Below, piece by piece: positions 45,071 through 54,624 of a stretch of DNA of 64,000 nt. Source of the DNA: an uncultured Alphaproteobacteria bacterium (GTDB lineage Bacteria > Pseudomonadota > Alphaproteobacteria > Micavibrionales > Micavibrionaceae); the NCBI GenBank assembly GCA_937923625.1, contig CALDTV010000007.1:62001-126000 (forward strand). Reading direction: 5' to 3'. Numbering within the stretch: position 1 is the first letter of the stretch; every line of letters begins with the position of its first letter. The translations under genes were made by a program, and so were the position numbers. The notes beneath the pieces were generated by a model. It made no database searches. It worked only from the letters and a program-made list of their open reading frames with translations, and was not told where the DNA came from.

Positions 45071-45679
45071 TTAGCTACGCGCGGTGACGCTTGGGAACAA
45101 GATAATATTGTCACTGTCAATAAGCTCCATATTAAAGGGCGTATTCATGTTTTTTTGATCCGCTTTTTCTTCGGCGCGTTCAAATTCAATTTCGGCAAGA
45201 ATAAAATCTGCTATTTCCATGTGTGCGCGTGCTTGAATAGAGAGCAAATTCGAAAGCGATTGTGCGGTTTCTTCATGGACACTAATTTCGGAAGCAAGCG
45301 CATCTAATAAATCTCCCATAGCTTCCAAATCTTCTGGCACAGTTTGTAACACTGTTTCAAAAACGTCAGTTGGCATGGGGTTTTTGCTGTAATGATGTAG
45401 CCAAAGGGCGCCATATTCTTCAATAATATTGTCTGCTTCTTTGGATAAGGCCGCCGCAATTGGAATATCTTGAATATACTTGCCTGCTAAATCTTTTGCG
45501 CAAAGTGCGATGGCTAATAAGGCAGAGTCTGGATCGATTTCACTTAAAGCCATGTGCAAGCTATATTGCATATCTGCCTCAAGCATAAGGTCATGGCGTA
45601 TAATATCGGCGACCGCCAAAGGCACAATTAAATGCTGTTGAAGTTGATCGATTTGATCGCTGTTTAAATTTTTTAACAT
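45071..45679 (-). CDS. unknown helical acidic protein
   Basis: A 202-residue protein that appears all-helical and acidic, with heptad-like segments (VHEETAQSLSNLLSIQARAH). It lacks a signal peptide, cysteine cluster or known motif. It converges on the HIT gene by six bases and is otherwise isolated on its strand. The 258-bp region before comM/yifB upstream holds no other gene that I can support. Confidence 0.62.
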   Translation of the reverse strand: MLKNLNSDQIDQLQQHLIVPLAVADIIRHDLMLEADMQYSLHMALSEIDPDSALLAIALCAKDLAGKYIQDIPIAAALSKEADNIIEEYGALWLHHYSKNPMPTDVFETVLQTVPEDLEAMGDLLDALASEISVHEETAQSLSNLLSIQARAHMEIADFILAEIEFERAEEKADQKNMNTPFNMELIDSDNIILFPSVTARS

Positions 45680-45937
45680 TACCTTTTTGTCCCCAATAAA
45701 TTTTTTTTAGTATTTCGCTATTGTCCTAATAATTTTTAGGTCGCCCCTCTAACTGCGACTGTCCTCAGTATGGTGCAAAAAAGTGAAGAAGCCCTTAAGC
45801 GAAAATGAACGAATAATTAAAATAATCTATGAGGGGTAAAAGTTCTTCTTTTGTTCTAATTATTTATGTGTCATAAATGAAGGATAATTGAAATACAGCA
45901 TCTGCCGGTTGGTAGGTATGATGGCAGGAAAATAAGT

Positions 45938-47473
45938 ATGACAGCAACAATCAAAACAATAGCGTTTCAGGGCGTCGATGTGCGCCCTGTAGAAGTGCAG
46001 GTGCAAATATCGAACGGCTTGCCCGCTTTTCAAATTGTGGGGTTGCCTGACAAGGCCGTTGCTGAAAGTAAGGAAAGAGTCAGAAGTGCGCTTCATGCTC
46101 TGGGTATTGCTTTACCAGCAAAACATTTAACCGTTAATTTAGCGCCCGCTGATGTCAATAAAGAAGGTAGCCATTATGATCTACCAATTGCTTTGGGTTT
46201 ATTAGCCGCAATGGAGGTTGTCCCAAAATTTGAATTAGATGGCTATATAGTGTTGGGGGAATTGTCGCTGGATTCTGGTATTCGCTCCGTTGCAGGGGTT
46301 TTGCCTGCGGCTATTCATGCGGCGAGTAATGATAACAGTTTAATTTGCCCGTCTGAGTGTGGTGGCGAAGCAGCATGGGCGGGGGATGACTTGTCCATTC
46401 TTGCGCCGCAAAATTTATTGCAATTAATAAATCATATTAAGGGCAATCAAATGCTCTCCCGCCCAGAAGGAAAATTAATTGATGGGCAAGGAAGTACAAA
46501 AAAATATCCTGATCTTGCGGATGTGAAAGGTCAAGAAACAGCTCGACGCGCCCTCGAAGTTGCGGCCGCTGGGGCGCATAATATGCTTATGGTTGGCCCG
46601 CCTGGCTCTGGTAAATCAATGCTTTCCAGCTGTCTGCCAGGTATTCTACCGCCTTTAAGCCCGCGCGAAGCGCTTGAGGTTTCAATGATACATTCCTTAT
46701 CAGGTACATTGGCCGAAGATGGCCTCATGAAAACCCGCCCTTACCGTGACCCGCATCATTCGGCTTCACTTCCTGCGCTTATCGGGGGTGGGCATAAAGT
46801 TAAACCCGGCGAAATCTCTTTAGCGCATCATGGTGTTTTATTTCTTGATGAATTACCTGAATTCTCGCGCTCTACGCTGGAAGCTTTAAGGCAACCGCTT
46901 GAAACAGGGGAAACATTGGTGGCGCGTGCCAATCATCACGCAACCTACCCTGCGCGTTTTCAGCTTATAGCAGCAATGAATCCATGCCGCTGTGGTTATT
47001 TGGGAACGGCAGAACGTGAATGCACAAAAGCCCCACGTTGCGGCACAGATTACCAAACAAAATTATCTGGCCCATTGCTGGACCGTATTGATATCCAAGT
47101 AGATGTGCCTGCTGTTTCTATTCAAGATTTGGACAAAGCAGGTGGAGAAAGTTCAGAAATTGTTGCCGCGCGTGTTTCGCAGGCGCGCGATATTCAAATT
47201 GACCGTTATAAAAATCGGGCGGTTGATGGCGCTCCTGTGATTATCGTTAATGCTCATGCGAATGGCGAATTACTGGAGGCAACAATGCCGCTTTCTCATG
47301 GAGCAAAAACGCTTTTGACCAAGGCGGCAGAAAAAATGGGCTTATCGGCGCGCGCTTATTTCCGTTTAATCCGTGTGGCACGTACAATTGCTGATTTGGC
47401 CGCCATAGAGGGCGATATCCAAGAAACACATATCGCCGAAGCGCTCTCTTATCGTAAAATTAGCCTGAATTAG
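45938..47473 (+). CDS. YifB/ComM-family Mg-chelatase-like AAA+ ATPase
   Basis: A 511-residue protein: N-terminal ChlI-like domain (VQISNGLPAFQIVGLPDKAV), a central AAA+ domain with Walker A VGPPGSGKSMLS (about residue 218) and Walker B LFLDELPEF, and a C-terminal helical domain. ComM is a helicase that helps branch migration during natural transformation in Haemophilus and Vibrio. The zinc-like cysteines between (NPCRCGYLG, then CTKAPRCGTDY) are typical. No other competence gene is in the window, so a recombination role is inferred from the family. Confidence 0.93.
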   Translation: MTATIKTIAFQGVDVRPVEVQVQISNGLPAFQIVGLPDKAVAESKERVRSALHALGIALPAKHLTVNLAPADVNKEGSHYDLPIALGLLAAMEVVPKFELDGYIVLGELSLDSGIRSVAGVLPAAIHAASNDNSLICPSECGGEAAWAGDDLSILAPQNLLQLINHIKGNQMLSRPEGKLIDGQGSTKKYPDLADVKGQETARRALEVAAAGAHNMLMVGPPGSGKSMLSSCLPGILPPLSPREALEVSMIHSLSGTLAEDGLMKTRPYRDPHHSASLPALIGGGHKVKPGEISLAHHGVLFLDELPEFSRSTLEALRQPLETGETLVARANHHATYPARFQLIAAMNPCRCGYLGTAERECTKAPRCGTDYQTKLSGPLLDRIDIQVDVPAVSIQDLDKAGGESSEIVAARVSQARDIQIDRYKNRAVDGAPVIIVNAHANGELLEATMPLSHGAKTLLTKAAEKMGLSARAYFRLIRVARTIADLAAIEGDIQETHIAEALSYRKISLN

Positions 47474-47637
47474 CTATTTTTATCGTCTAATAGCCTGTTT
47501 TAAAGACTTTTGAGCCTAAATTTGTATTAAGGCACGATATTTTGATATCCTTTAAGTATAAAGGTAATCTTAGGGATTTATTAGGGAAATTACCCTATTC
47601 TTAAGAGATAATGAAAAAACAGTATAAAGGTTAAATT

Positions 47638-48453
47638 TTGTCTATTAATCCAAACGTTGTAGAAGATAGCACACCCGCAGAAGTTGAAGCGGCAAAACGT
47701 GAGCTGAATGCACAAAAAGCACAAGCAGAGCATAAACAGTCTGCTGTCCAAAATGACGTCCAGTATTCCGCACCGACTTCTAATGCGTCTGGCGCTGGAT
47801 CATCAGGATCAATTATGGAGATGGTTGAGGGGGTTGGTAAAGAGGTTCGTTCTTCTCCTGCTCCTACTTCTGCACCGAACAACCATGCTGAAGTATATGG
47901 CGGCCTTGCCATGGAAGCGTTGGCGCCAGGCTTGGGAACCGCGGTAGATATGGCGAAGTTAGTTCAAGACAGAACTGTCGACAAAAAAAGTTTTGACCAA
48001 TTTGTTGGGATTGGCAAAGGAGCGGCCTCTAAAGGGAAACCTCTAGCCACCAAGGGCTCTAAAAATAATAACCCTAGCGCTATCAGAACTGCGCATAGTT
48101 TCCCTGCAGCCGATAGGGCTAATATAGCAGGCGGTGCATTGCAGGGTAAAAAAGATGAAAAAACACCCGTTAAAGAAAGCCCACATGGCTCACAGGCTTT
48201 AGCCCAAAGCGCTTGCGCTGTAAGAGACTTAACACAAAAAGCCTCCAACGCGCATGAAATAGGCCACAGACAAGCCCCCCGAATTGCAAAAGTGCAACAA
48301 TTGGGAATGGGAAGCGCAAATCATGACCCATCATTAATGCGTGATGCCCAAGCTATCCTAACCAAGAAAAATGCCCCAAGCTTAAATTGTGATCTGTCGA
48401 AAGGCCCTTCAGGACCAACAAATTTAGATGATAAAGAAAGTTGGATAGGTTAA
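47638..48453 (+). CDS. unknown low-complexity protein
   Basis: A 271-residue protein rich in Ala, Ser, Gly and Lys with little secondary structure, starting at TTG with AAAGG eight bases upstream. It begins MSINPNVVEDSTPAEVEAAK and has two cysteines in the last third. No motif or signal peptide is recognised. The stop codon abuts the next gene (TAAATG), so the two are cotranscribed and probably translationally coupled. Function unknown. Confidence 0.6.
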   Translation: MSINPNVVEDSTPAEVEAAKRELNAQKAQAEHKQSAVQNDVQYSAPTSNASGAGSSGSIMEMVEGVGKEVRSSPAPTSAPNNHAEVYGGLAMEALAPGLGTAVDMAKLVQDRTVDKKSFDQFVGIGKGAASKGKPLATKGSKNNNPSAIRTAHSFPAADRANIAGGALQGKKDEKTPVKESPHGSQALAQSACAVRDLTQKASNAHEIGHRQAPRIAKVQQLGMGSANHDPSLMRDAQAILTKKNAPSLNCDLSKGPSGPTNLDDKESWIG

Positions 48454-48759
48454 ATGTTAGGAGAATTGGCACAGCAGTTCACGGTTGAAGCTCAAGCATT
48501 AACATCTGCTTTTGCGATGAGTGTTGGCGAAGGTTTTGATAATTCCCCTGCAATGCAGGCTGATCCTGACTTGATGCCGCGTGTTGAAATGGCGGGGCAA
48601 TCATTAGTTGGTATAACCAGTCTCCAAAATACACCTGCAGCACCTATTGCAGCTAATAGTGGAGTTGCTGTCATGAACCCTATAAATTCAGACATGCAAG
48701 TTGTCCATCAAAATCTAGCCAATTTAGATAATCTTATGAAGCCTAACTGGGCAGCTTAA
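48454..48759 (+). CDS. unknown small protein coupled to its upstream neighbour
   Basis: A 101-residue protein (MLGELAQQFTVEAQALTSAF start) rich in Ala and Asn, with two amphipathic helical segments at the ends. Its ATG directly follows the stop of the previous gene, and its stop overlaps the convergent pssA stop by four bases. No motif is recognised. The composition fits the upstream gene, so they may be partners. Confidence 0.6.
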   Translation: MLGELAQQFTVEAQALTSAFAMSVGEGFDNSPAMQADPDLMPRVEMAGQSLVGITSLQNTPAAPIAANSGVAVMNPINSDMQVVHQNLANLDNLMKPNWAA

Positions 48760-49616
48760 TCATCATCTGTAATACCCAAGGCCAGATTTTTTAGATCGAA
48801 CTCTTCTTTGCTGTCTTTTACAATTTTTCTGAATCTTAAAACGGCAAATGGAATACTTATTAAATAAGTGATTCCCATTATTGTCAGGGTAATCCAAGGT
48901 GCCTGAATAACAGCGGCAATCAGTAAGGCCGCAAGTGCGAGCATAGGCATTGTCATTTTTGCGGGCACTTTTATTTGTTTGGATGACCATGTAGGAATGC
49001 GGCTAACCATCATGGCAGCACAAAAAATTACCCAGAATCCAACGGCAAAATTAGCAAAGGCAAAGCCTTCAAAAAAATCTGGTGCCAAAAGCCAAATAAA
49101 AAGTGGTAAGAGAGCAATTCCTGCACCGCCTGGTGCGGGCACACCCGCAAAAAACCCTTTGCCCCATGCGCCTGTTTTGGGCATTTCTGTAATATTATAA
49201 CGTGCTAAACGCATTGCCGAGGCCACGGCAAAAACAACCATCGCAATCCAGCCAATTTTACCAGATTCTTGTAAAACCCATAAATAAAGCGTGATAGAAG
49301 GGGCTACCCCAAAGGCCAGAAAGTCAGAAAAACTGTCTAATTGCGCACCAAATTTACTTGTTGCATTTAATAATCGGGCAGTTGCCCCATCTAACATGTC
49401 AAGAACAGCGGCGATGACTATCGCTATAGCTGCCAAATCCCATTTTGCATCAATAGAAAATTGAATAGCACTTAATCCTGCAGTTAAAGCCATTAATGTT
49501 AAAATGTTAGGAATAAGTTTTTGCGGAGAGGCCGCAATGGAAGAATCTTTTTCATCCATTTTTGTATTCTCAGCTTTCATGTCTTTTTCTATGGATGTAT
49601 TTACTGTCTGTTTCAT
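48756..49616 (-). CDS. pssA: CDP-diacylglycerol-serine O-phosphatidyltransferase
   Basis: PssA makes phosphatidylserine from CDP-diacylglycerol and serine in the inner membrane. The CDP-alcohol phosphatidyltransferase motif is complete: DGATARLLNATSKFGAQLDS, then FSD, with the Asp residues that bind metal and CDP. About seven or eight hydrophobic segments follow a polar N-terminus of about 30 residues. It sits 11 bases after psd, so the two phospholipid steps are in one operon. Confidence 0.95.
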   Translation of the reverse strand: MKQTVNTSIEKDMKAENTKMDEKDSSIAASPQKLIPNILTLMALTAGLSAIQFSIDAKWDLAAIAIVIAAVLDMLDGATARLLNATSKFGAQLDSFSDFLAFGVAPSITLYLWVLQESGKIGWIAMVVFAVASAMRLARYNITEMPKTGAWGKGFFAGVPAPGGAGIALLPLFIWLLAPDFFEGFAFANFAVGFWVIFCAAMMVSRIPTWSSKQIKVPAKMTMPMLALAALLIAAVIQAPWITLTIMGITYLISIPFAVLRFRKIVKDSKEEFDLKNLALGITDDD

Positions 49617-49627
49617 TTCAAAATATA

Positions 49628-50341
49628 TTAGATGGCCTTTGCGATCATATTTTCTTCTTTGCTGTTAAGGTCTGCTAAGATGGTTTCCCCACCAATTGTT
49701 CTTTGTCCAACGCTAACCATTGACGACACATCTTTGGGCAAATAGACATCCATGCGGGAACCAAACCTAATAATACCAAATCGTTCACCCGTATTTACTT
49801 TTTGATGTTTTTCCAATGTTGTAATAATGCGTCTTGCGACCAATCCGGCAATTTGAGAAAATCCGACATAACGCCCATCTTCTAATTGAACAAGAGCACT
49901 CGCACGTTCATTCTCTGCAGAAGATTTATCCAACTCCGCGTTAAAAAATTTCCCTTCATAATAAAAAGTTTGGATAATTTCCCCACTAACTGGAATGCGG
50001 TTTACATGCACATCAAGAACAGAAAGAAAAATACTGATTTTCGTGTAATGCGCCTCATCATCTGTTTCAGCCAAATCATCTGGTAGAGAAACTTCTGTAT
50101 CCACTGCGATAACACGGCCATCAGCAGGAGCAATAATTAAGCCTTCTTTTTGAGGAACAGTACGCACAGGATCGCGAAAAAAGTATGTTACAAATAATGT
50201 TAAGCATAAAAAGAATACGCCTATAGGGTTCCAAATGAGCAATCCTATCATGCTTAAGACAACTCCAATTCCAATAAATGGATAGCCTGCAGGGTTGGGC
50301 TTGACGAACATGGTACGTTTTATTGTGTCTATAAGGGACAT
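49628..50341 (-). CDS. psd: phosphatidylserine decarboxylase proenzyme
   Basis: Psd converts phosphatidylserine to phosphatidylethanolamine. The enzyme is made as a proenzyme that cleaves itself to form a pyruvoyl group; in this short class the site is the Gly-Ser within IIRFGSRMDVYLP near the C-terminus (about residue 200). SVLDVHVNRIPVSG is the family motif, and two N-terminal membrane segments (about residues 20-55) are present. The 237 residues match the short type common in alphaproteobacteria. It is first in the psd-pssA operon. Confidence 0.94.
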   Translation of the reverse strand: MSLIDTIKRTMFVKPNPAGYPFIGIGVVLSMIGLLIWNPIGVFFLCLTLFVTYFFRDPVRTVPQKEGLIIAPADGRVIAVDTEVSLPDDLAETDDEAHYTKISIFLSVLDVHVNRIPVSGEIIQTFYYEGKFFNAELDKSSAENERASALVQLEDGRYVGFSQIAGLVARRIITTLEKHQKVNTGERFGIIRFGSRMDVYLPKDVSSMVSVGQRTIGGETILADLNSKEENMIAKAI

Positions 50342-50504
50342 TATTTATTGCCTTTTGTCATTTTGATGATCTTGCCGAGATTATACTTATTTTACGCCCT
50401 TTTCATAGAGGTGAGTTTAAGGGTATAAGTGATAAGTTTTTAAAAATTGCCTAAAAACAATATAAAAAGTAATAATCGAATTATAGAAAAGAAATATTGA
50501 TAAA

Positions 50505-51089
50505 ATGACTGATATTAAAAATGTGTGCGTATATTGCGGATCTTCTTCTAACGTAGATGATATATACAAAGAACAAGCAACGAAAATGGGAGGAATTATT
50601 GCTTCTGAAGGCTGGGGCGTCGTTTATGGCGGTGGTCGTGTGGGTTTAATGGGCTTGGTCGCTGATGCAGCCTTAGATAACGGTGGCAAAGTTTACGGCT
50701 ATATCCCTGAGCACATCCAAGAACGCGAAGTTGAGCATACAGATTTATCTGAGCTGCATATCGTCGATACAATGCATGTGAGAAAACAGATGATGGTTGA
50801 TCGTTCCCAAGCTTTTGTCATTTTAGCTGGTGGATTGGGCACGCTTGATGAATTCTTTGAATTGGCGACATGGAAACAGCTCGGTTTGCATGATAAACCG
50901 ATTGTTTTGGTAGATATTGATGGATATTGGACAAAAATGGTTGAAGCTATTCATAATATTGCAGAAAAAGGTTTCATGCGCGATACGGATTTAGAGCTTT
51001 TTACTGTCGTTAAAAGCGTTGAAGATGTTGCCCAAACATTAAAAGAAGCACCACGAGAAAAATTCGATCCTGCAACAAAGTGGATTTAA
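50505..51089 (+). CDS. LOG-family protein (TIGR00730; nucleotide phosphoribohydrolase)
   Basis: A 194-residue Rossmann-like protein. CVYCGSSSNVDDIY, the VYGGGRVGLMG loop and the active-site motif AGGLGTLDEFFE correspond to the conserved PGGxGTxxE pattern with Ala in place of Pro. The family includes LOG cytokinin-activating enzymes and bacterial nucleotide 5'-monophosphate phosphoribohydrolases. The substrate in this organism is not known. The 163-bp spacer to psd upstream shows no feature that I can name. Confidence 0.92.
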   Translation: MTDIKNVCVYCGSSSNVDDIYKEQATKMGGIIASEGWGVVYGGGRVGLMGLVADAALDNGGKVYGYIPEHIQEREVEHTDLSELHIVDTMHVRKQMMVDRSQAFVILAGGLGTLDEFFELATWKQLGLHDKPIVLVDIDGYWTKMVEAIHNIAEKGFMRDTDLELFTVVKSVEDVAQTLKEAPREKFDPATKWI

Positions 51090-51188
51090 CGTAATTTATT
51101 AATTATTTCTTTGTGTTTTTGCGTTATAGATATGAGACTATGGTATGCAGGTTTTTTAATGCGCTAAGCATGAGGTTCAACGGATTTA

Positions 51189-52250
51189 ATGATATTTACG
51201 ACTGATTTTTATGAACAGGATTTTGAAGTTGCCAATGGTTATGCCCTTAAAGCAATGGCTAGGCTTAAAAAATATCAACTCCCTGCGATGCCGCAAAATT
51301 TTGAAGTTTGGTATGCTTATTATGCCAATGCAAACCCAACCCTAGTTTCAGAAATTAATGAATTTCTTAAAACTCAAGATCAAATTACTGAACAGCAATG
51401 CCACGCGCTTTTCGAAAAATATTTAAACTCTGGGAAAAAAAGAGCCACATATGAGCGAGCAGAAGACCATATAAATGCAACATTGCAGGACGTTTCAGGA
51501 TTGGTACAGAACGTCAAAAGCACCGCATCACAATTTTCAGGAACATTAAAAGGGGCGACGGAAAGGCTAGTAGAGCAAGATGCGCCAGAAGATATTAAAA
51601 ATCTGTTATCTGAAATTAATTCAGAAACTGAAGTCATGTTGAATCAAAATTCAGAACTAGAAAAGCGCCTTGATCAATCATATGAAATGCTTAGATTCAT
51701 GCAAAAAGAAATGGATCGCATTCGCCTTGAGGCTTCTACAGATGGATTGACGGGTCTTGCTAATCGTAAGTCATTTGATGAGCAGCTTAAACGGATGATA
51801 AAGGACGTGAGCAAGAAAGGTGAAATTTTCTCCCTTCTTATGACTGACATTGATCATTTTAAAGCATTTAATGATAATTATGGACATCAAACAGGTGACC
51901 AAGTTCTGCGTCTTGTAGGTGTTACCCTTATTAATGGTATTAAAGGTCAAGACATGGCGGCAAGATATGGTGGGGAAGAGTTCGCAATCATTCTTCCTGG
52001 GACAAATTTAAACGCTGCAAAAATAGTGGCGGAGAATTTGCGCAAAGAAGTTGAGAAAAAAGAAGTGATTAACCGTCTAACAGGCGATAATTTAGGACAA
52101 ATTACGATCTCGCTGGGGGTTGCTCAATTTTATGGTGATGAGACACCAGAGGAAATTATAGAGCGCGCAGATAAAGCTTTATATGCATCGAAAAACAAAG
52201 GGCGTAATCAGGTGACCATTGCGCCGACACCGCATGAAATGCGCGAATAA
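51189..52250 (+). CDS. GGDEF-domain diguanylate cyclase
   Basis: Diguanylate cyclases make c-di-GMP from two GTP. The 353-residue protein has an N-terminal helical region of about 170 residues (no known sensory domain, partly coiled coil, with QNSELEKRLDQSYEMLRFMQ) and a C-terminal GGDEF domain. The active site is intact as RYGGEEF. The upstream inhibitory I-site that would read RxxD is KGQD here, so product inhibition at that site is probably weak or lost. No membrane segment is visible, so it is likely cytosolic. Confidence 0.93.
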   Translation: MIFTTDFYEQDFEVANGYALKAMARLKKYQLPAMPQNFEVWYAYYANANPTLVSEINEFLKTQDQITEQQCHALFEKYLNSGKKRATYERAEDHINATLQDVSGLVQNVKSTASQFSGTLKGATERLVEQDAPEDIKNLLSEINSETEVMLNQNSELEKRLDQSYEMLRFMQKEMDRIRLEASTDGLTGLANRKSFDEQLKRMIKDVSKKGEIFSLLMTDIDHFKAFNDNYGHQTGDQVLRLVGVTLINGIKGQDMAARYGGEEFAIILPGTNLNAAKIVAENLRKEVEKKEVINRLTGDNLGQITISLGVAQFYGDETPEEIIERADKALYASKNKGRNQVTIAPTPHEMRE

Positions 52251-52337
52251 TTAGATATAAGCCACGCGTAAATTTTTGATTATCTTTGGGAATATTTGCA
52301 TTTCACAAAATGCCTTCCTGCTGATATTACTAATCCC

Positions 52338-54560
52338 ATGACATTTACAATTGAGCATGATCCGCGTGAAGAAGCGGCAACCATATATAATGATTTAAAC
52401 CCCGCGCAAGTTGAAGCTGTTCAACAAACTGAGGGGCCTATATTGGTGCTTGCAGGGGCAGGAACAGGCAAAACACGGGTTTTGACAACGCGTCTTGCCC
52501 ATCTACTGCAATCAGGGCGTGCAATGCCCGGTCAGATTTTGGCGGTGACTTTCACTAATAAAGCGGCGCAGGAAATGAAGCAACGTGTTAGCGATGCGAT
52601 GGGCGGCGCAGCTGTTGAGGGTTGGTGGCTTGGAACCTTTCACTCGCTTGCCGCGCGGATGTTGCGCCATCATGCGCCGTTGGTTGGCTTATCATCTAAC
52701 TTCACCATTTTAGATTCTGATGACCAGATTCGGTTGGTAAAACAGCTGATGGAAGCGCGAGACATGGATGTGAAAAACAATCCACCCAAGGCTGTTGCCG
52801 CACAAATAAGTAGTTGGAAAGATAAGGGTAAAAACCCAAGTGAGATACGCCCAGAGGAGGTCGGTGATTTAGCTAATGGTCAATCCCTCGCCCTTTACAA
52901 GGCGTATCAAGACCGCATGAAAACGTTAAATGCATGCGATTTTGGGGATTTATTGCTGCATATGATTACGATTTTAAAAGATCCCAATAACGCGATAGTT
53001 CTGGATGATTACCACCGCCGTTTTAAATATTTGTTGGTAGATGAATATCAAGACACCAACGTGGCGCAATATTTATGGCTTAGACTATTGGCCAAAGGCT
53101 CAAATAATATTTGTTGTGTAGGCGATGATGATCAATCTATCTATGGTTGGCGCGGCGCGGAAGTTGATAATATTTTACGTTTTGAAAAAGATTTTTCAGG
53201 CGCAAAAATAGTGCGCTTGGAAGAAAATTATCGCTCTACGGGGCATATCTTATCCGCCGCCAATGGCGTGATTGGCAATAATACAGATCGTTTAGGCAAG
53301 GAGCTTTTTACCAGTGCAGGTGCGGGAGAGAAGGTCTCTGTGCGCGGTCTGTGGGATGGCGCGGCCGAAGCACGCTGGGTTGGTGAAGAAGTCGAAGCGC
53401 TTCAAAATAAAGGCGATAGCTTAAATCAAATGGCTGTGTTGGTGCGTACGGGCTTCCAGATGCGTGAATTTGAAGAACGCTTTATTCAGCTGGGTTTATC
53501 TTACCGCGTCATTGGCGGGCCCCGATTTTATGAACGTAAAGAAATTCGGGATGCCTTGGCTTATTTACGTGTCATCATGCAATCCCATGATGATTTAGCG
53601 CTGGAGCGTATTATTAATACACCAAAGCGTGGATTGGGCGATGCAACAATTCAAACGCTCTATAAGCACGCACGCGCAAAAATCATCAGTTTATATCAAG
53701 CGATTATTGATTTAACACAAACCGAAGAATTAAAACCTAAAGTGCGCGGCACATTGATGAAATTGATTGATGATTTTGAACGATGGAAATCACTGGTAGA
53801 TTCAACGCATCATAGTGAAATTGCCGCGACCGTTTTGGATGAGTCAGGCTATAACGCCATGTGGCAAGCGGATAAAGCACCAGATTCACCGGGACGTTTA
53901 GAAAATTTAAAAGAGCTTGTCTCGGCGATGGATGAGTTTGAAAGCTTGGCAGAATTTTTGGAACATATTGCGCTGGTGCTAGAAAATAATAGCAATAATG
54001 ATGGTGAATTTATTACTCTCATGACCCTTCATGGGGCAAAAGGCTTGGAGTTTGATATAGTGTTCCTTCCTGGATGGGAAGAAGGCTTGTTCCCCTCACA
54101 ACGCTCAATGGATGAAAACGGTCTTAAAGGCTTGGAAGAAGAACGTCGCTTAGCGTATGTGGGCATTACGCGCGCGCGCAGAAAAAGCTTTATTTCTTAT
54201 GTTGCCAACCGACGTATGTATGGTAGCTGGGTCAATGCTATCCCCTCACGCTTTGTTGATGAATTGCCCGAAGAAAATATAGAGATTGCGTCAGAATCAG
54301 GCTTGTACGCGCCGGGCAGGTCGAATCATTGGGATTCTTCTGGCTTTGGTGGTCATGCAGGATTCAAAACAGAAAAACGCGGCCATATTGACTTAGAACG
54401 AACCAGCACAGACGGTACATACAGCATGGGAGATCGGGTTTTTCACGATAAATTTGGTAATGGTACAATTATCCACATTGATGGATCAAAACTTGATATC
54501 AAATTTGATCAAGCTGGCAATAAACGCGTCATGGATAGTTTCATTAGCAAAGCATCATAA
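52338..54560 (+). CDS. UvrD/PcrA/Rep-type DNA helicase
   Basis: A superfamily I 3'-5' helicase of 740 residues. Motif I is LAGAGTGKTRVLTTRL, motif II VDEYQDTN, motif III GDDDQSIYGWRGA, motif IV YRSTGHIL; motifs V (TLMTLHGAKGLEFD) and VI (VGITRARRKSF) close the core. UvrD/PcrA act in nucleotide excision and mismatch repair and displace RecA. The C-terminal tail ends in an IDGSKLDIKFDQAGNKRVMD-type Tudor-like fold seen in PcrA. The ATG at 52338 was chosen over an upstream TTG. Confidence 0.95.
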   Translation: MTFTIEHDPREEAATIYNDLNPAQVEAVQQTEGPILVLAGAGTGKTRVLTTRLAHLLQSGRAMPGQILAVTFTNKAAQEMKQRVSDAMGGAAVEGWWLGTFHSLAARMLRHHAPLVGLSSNFTILDSDDQIRLVKQLMEARDMDVKNNPPKAVAAQISSWKDKGKNPSEIRPEEVGDLANGQSLALYKAYQDRMKTLNACDFGDLLLHMITILKDPNNAIVLDDYHRRFKYLLVDEYQDTNVAQYLWLRLLAKGSNNICCVGDDDQSIYGWRGAEVDNILRFEKDFSGAKIVRLEENYRSTGHILSAANGVIGNNTDRLGKELFTSAGAGEKVSVRGLWDGAAEARWVGEEVEALQNKGDSLNQMAVLVRTGFQMREFEERFIQLGLSYRVIGGPRFYERKEIRDALAYLRVIMQSHDDLALERIINTPKRGLGDATIQTLYKHARAKIISLYQAIIDLTQTEELKPKVRGTLMKLIDDFERWKSLVDSTHHSEIAATVLDESGYNAMWQADKAPDSPGRLENLKELVSAMDEFESLAEFLEHIALVLENNSNNDGEFITLMTLHGAKGLEFDIVFLPGWEEGLFPSQRSMDENGLKGLEEERRLAYVGITRARRKSFISYVANRRMYGSWVNAIPSRFVDELPEENIEIASESGLYAPGRSNHWDSSGFGGHAGFKTEKRGHIDLERTSTDGTYSMGDRVFHDKFGNGTIIHIDGSKLDIKFDQAGNKRVMDSFISKAS

Positions 54561-54624
54561 GGGCTGGATATTATAACTGTTCGGCGCTATGATTTGTTGA
54601 AATTTGGATAATTTAGAAGAGCGT

